A stretch of 12,864 nt of DNA from CAYLGY01 sp964383325 (GTDB lineage Bacteria > Pseudomonadota > Alphaproteobacteria > Rhizobiales > Rhizobiaceae). Shown in pieces: positions 12,446 through 12,864 of the stretch; position 1 is the stretch's first letter; the number at the start of each line of letters is the position of its first letter. The stretch is taken from assembly GCA_964383325.1 (NCBI GenBank), contig CAYLGY010000074.1, positions 1 through 12,864 on the forward strand, given 5' to 3'. The position numbers and the translations under genes are program-made. The notes below the pieces were generated by a model. The model did not search any database. It was given only the letters and a program-made list of their open reading frames with translations, and was not told the origin of the DNA.

Positions 12446-12864
12446 GGGCGAATTCCGTACGCCAGCCTTGAGCCTTGTCTGTTGAGCTGGAATAGTTGAT
12501 CGCAGGGATCTTGTGACCTGGCATGGAGTGCAAGGCGACGGGTCCGTTAGCCTTTCGCGACGATACATCCTGTCGGCGCATGAACTTGCCCAACCTAAGA
12601 CTCGGGTTCATGGAATTCCTGGTGGCACAGGGTCCATTGCGGAAAGCGAGTTCCACTTGCGGGACCAAGGGGCCGGTGCAAGAAGCCCGGCTGAAACCCA
12701 TGACCCGGAAAGTGGTCTCGGCTTGCATTCCCGCTCAGATCCATGGCGGATTTTCCGCATGGCGCAGCACGCCCGGAGGAACACGCCATTCGAGCTGGGA
12801 AGGGTGGGTCAACCTTTCCTTTCCGCAATGCTACATTCTTATTGTGCGTGCCACCACGCCCGCA
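12446..12864. other. About 420 bases with no supportable gene; structured inverted repeats
   Basis: No reading frame here has a good start, ribosome site or recognisable protein; the leftward frames (12210-12728 and 12595-12828) look like shadows. I see two inverted repeats: CATGAAC/GTTCATG at 12579-12612 with a 20-base spacer, and a 9-bp stem-loop CCATG-CGGA / TCCG-CATGG with a bulged G and a TTT loop at 12741-12762. There is no clear terminator after the effector gene. The stretch may hold a remnant mobile element, a non-coding RNA or upstream DNA of a gene beyond the right edge. Confidence 0.35.
12741..12762. repeat. 9-bp bulged stem-loop
   Basis: The left arm is CCATG, a bulged G (12746), then CGGA. 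The loop is TTT (12751-12753). The right arm is TCCG then CATGG. It is not followed by a T-run. Its role is unknown. Confidence 0.4.

Noticed and set aside
12210..12828. Leftward open frames of 172 and 77 residues
   Set aside because: They overlap the end of the candidate effector or noncoding sequence, have mixed low-complexity composition and no clear ribosome site or domain.
1..12864. CRISPR array, tRNA or rRNA genes, complete insertion sequence
   Set aside because: No regularly spaced repeats, no tRNA- or rRNA-like stretch and no transposase frame were seen.

Overview
The window reads as part of a type III secretion (T3SS / injectisome) locus in a GC-rich proteobacterium. An alphaproteobacterium is my guess from general codon flavour, with low confidence. 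The anchor is three tandem copies of an SctF needle protein. The C-terminal 44 residues of each align without gaps to the family's end (MxiH/PrgI pattern: N-x-S-D, then an invariant A, N, K and D, then AI-x2-N). Around them are a secretin, an FHA-plus-membrane-anchor SctD inner-ring protein, one CesT-like chaperone, two SycD/LcrH-like TPR chaperones, a YscE-like small helical protein and the C-terminus of a probable translocator.

Layout. Left, plus strand (1-2729): the end of a helical, probably translocator, gene runs in from the left edge. It is followed by a CesT-type chaperone, two TPR chaperones, a 190-base gap holding three short stem-loops, and an exported SH3b-domain protein. This unit converges, with a 30-base gap, on the main minus-strand unit. 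In transcription order (right to left) that unit is: GNAT acetyltransferase (11198-10728), small helical putative needle chaperone (10594-10316), needle copies C, B and A (10300-9140), a very large SctD (9093-6328), a coiled-coil probable secreted protein (6191-5226), and a lipoprotein secretin SctC (4949-2760). Right, plus strand: an unrecognised Pro-rich, acidic-tailed protein (11558-12445) that looks like a candidate effector, then about 420 bases without a gene I can support.

How it fits together. SctC and SctD would form the outer- and inner-membrane rings. The needle genes give the filament, the 92-aa protein probably holds needle subunits before export, and the CesT and SycD-like proteins hold translocators and effectors. 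The coiled-coil protein and the left-edge protein are likely export substrates (tip or translocator). No export-apparatus gene (SctR/S/T/U/V), ATPase (SctN) or inner-ring lipoprotein (SctJ) is in the window, so those must lie elsewhere if the system is complete.

Most unusual points: three needle paralogues that are near-identical over 76 residues but carry different N-terminal heads; an SctD roughly twice the usual size with a Pro-rich linker and a new Cys-containing C-terminal domain; a GspD-like multi-N-domain lipoprotein secretin; stem-loops at several gene junctions; and a candidate effector whose acidic tail contains a YEEI motif. All calls come from reading the sequence; no database search was run.
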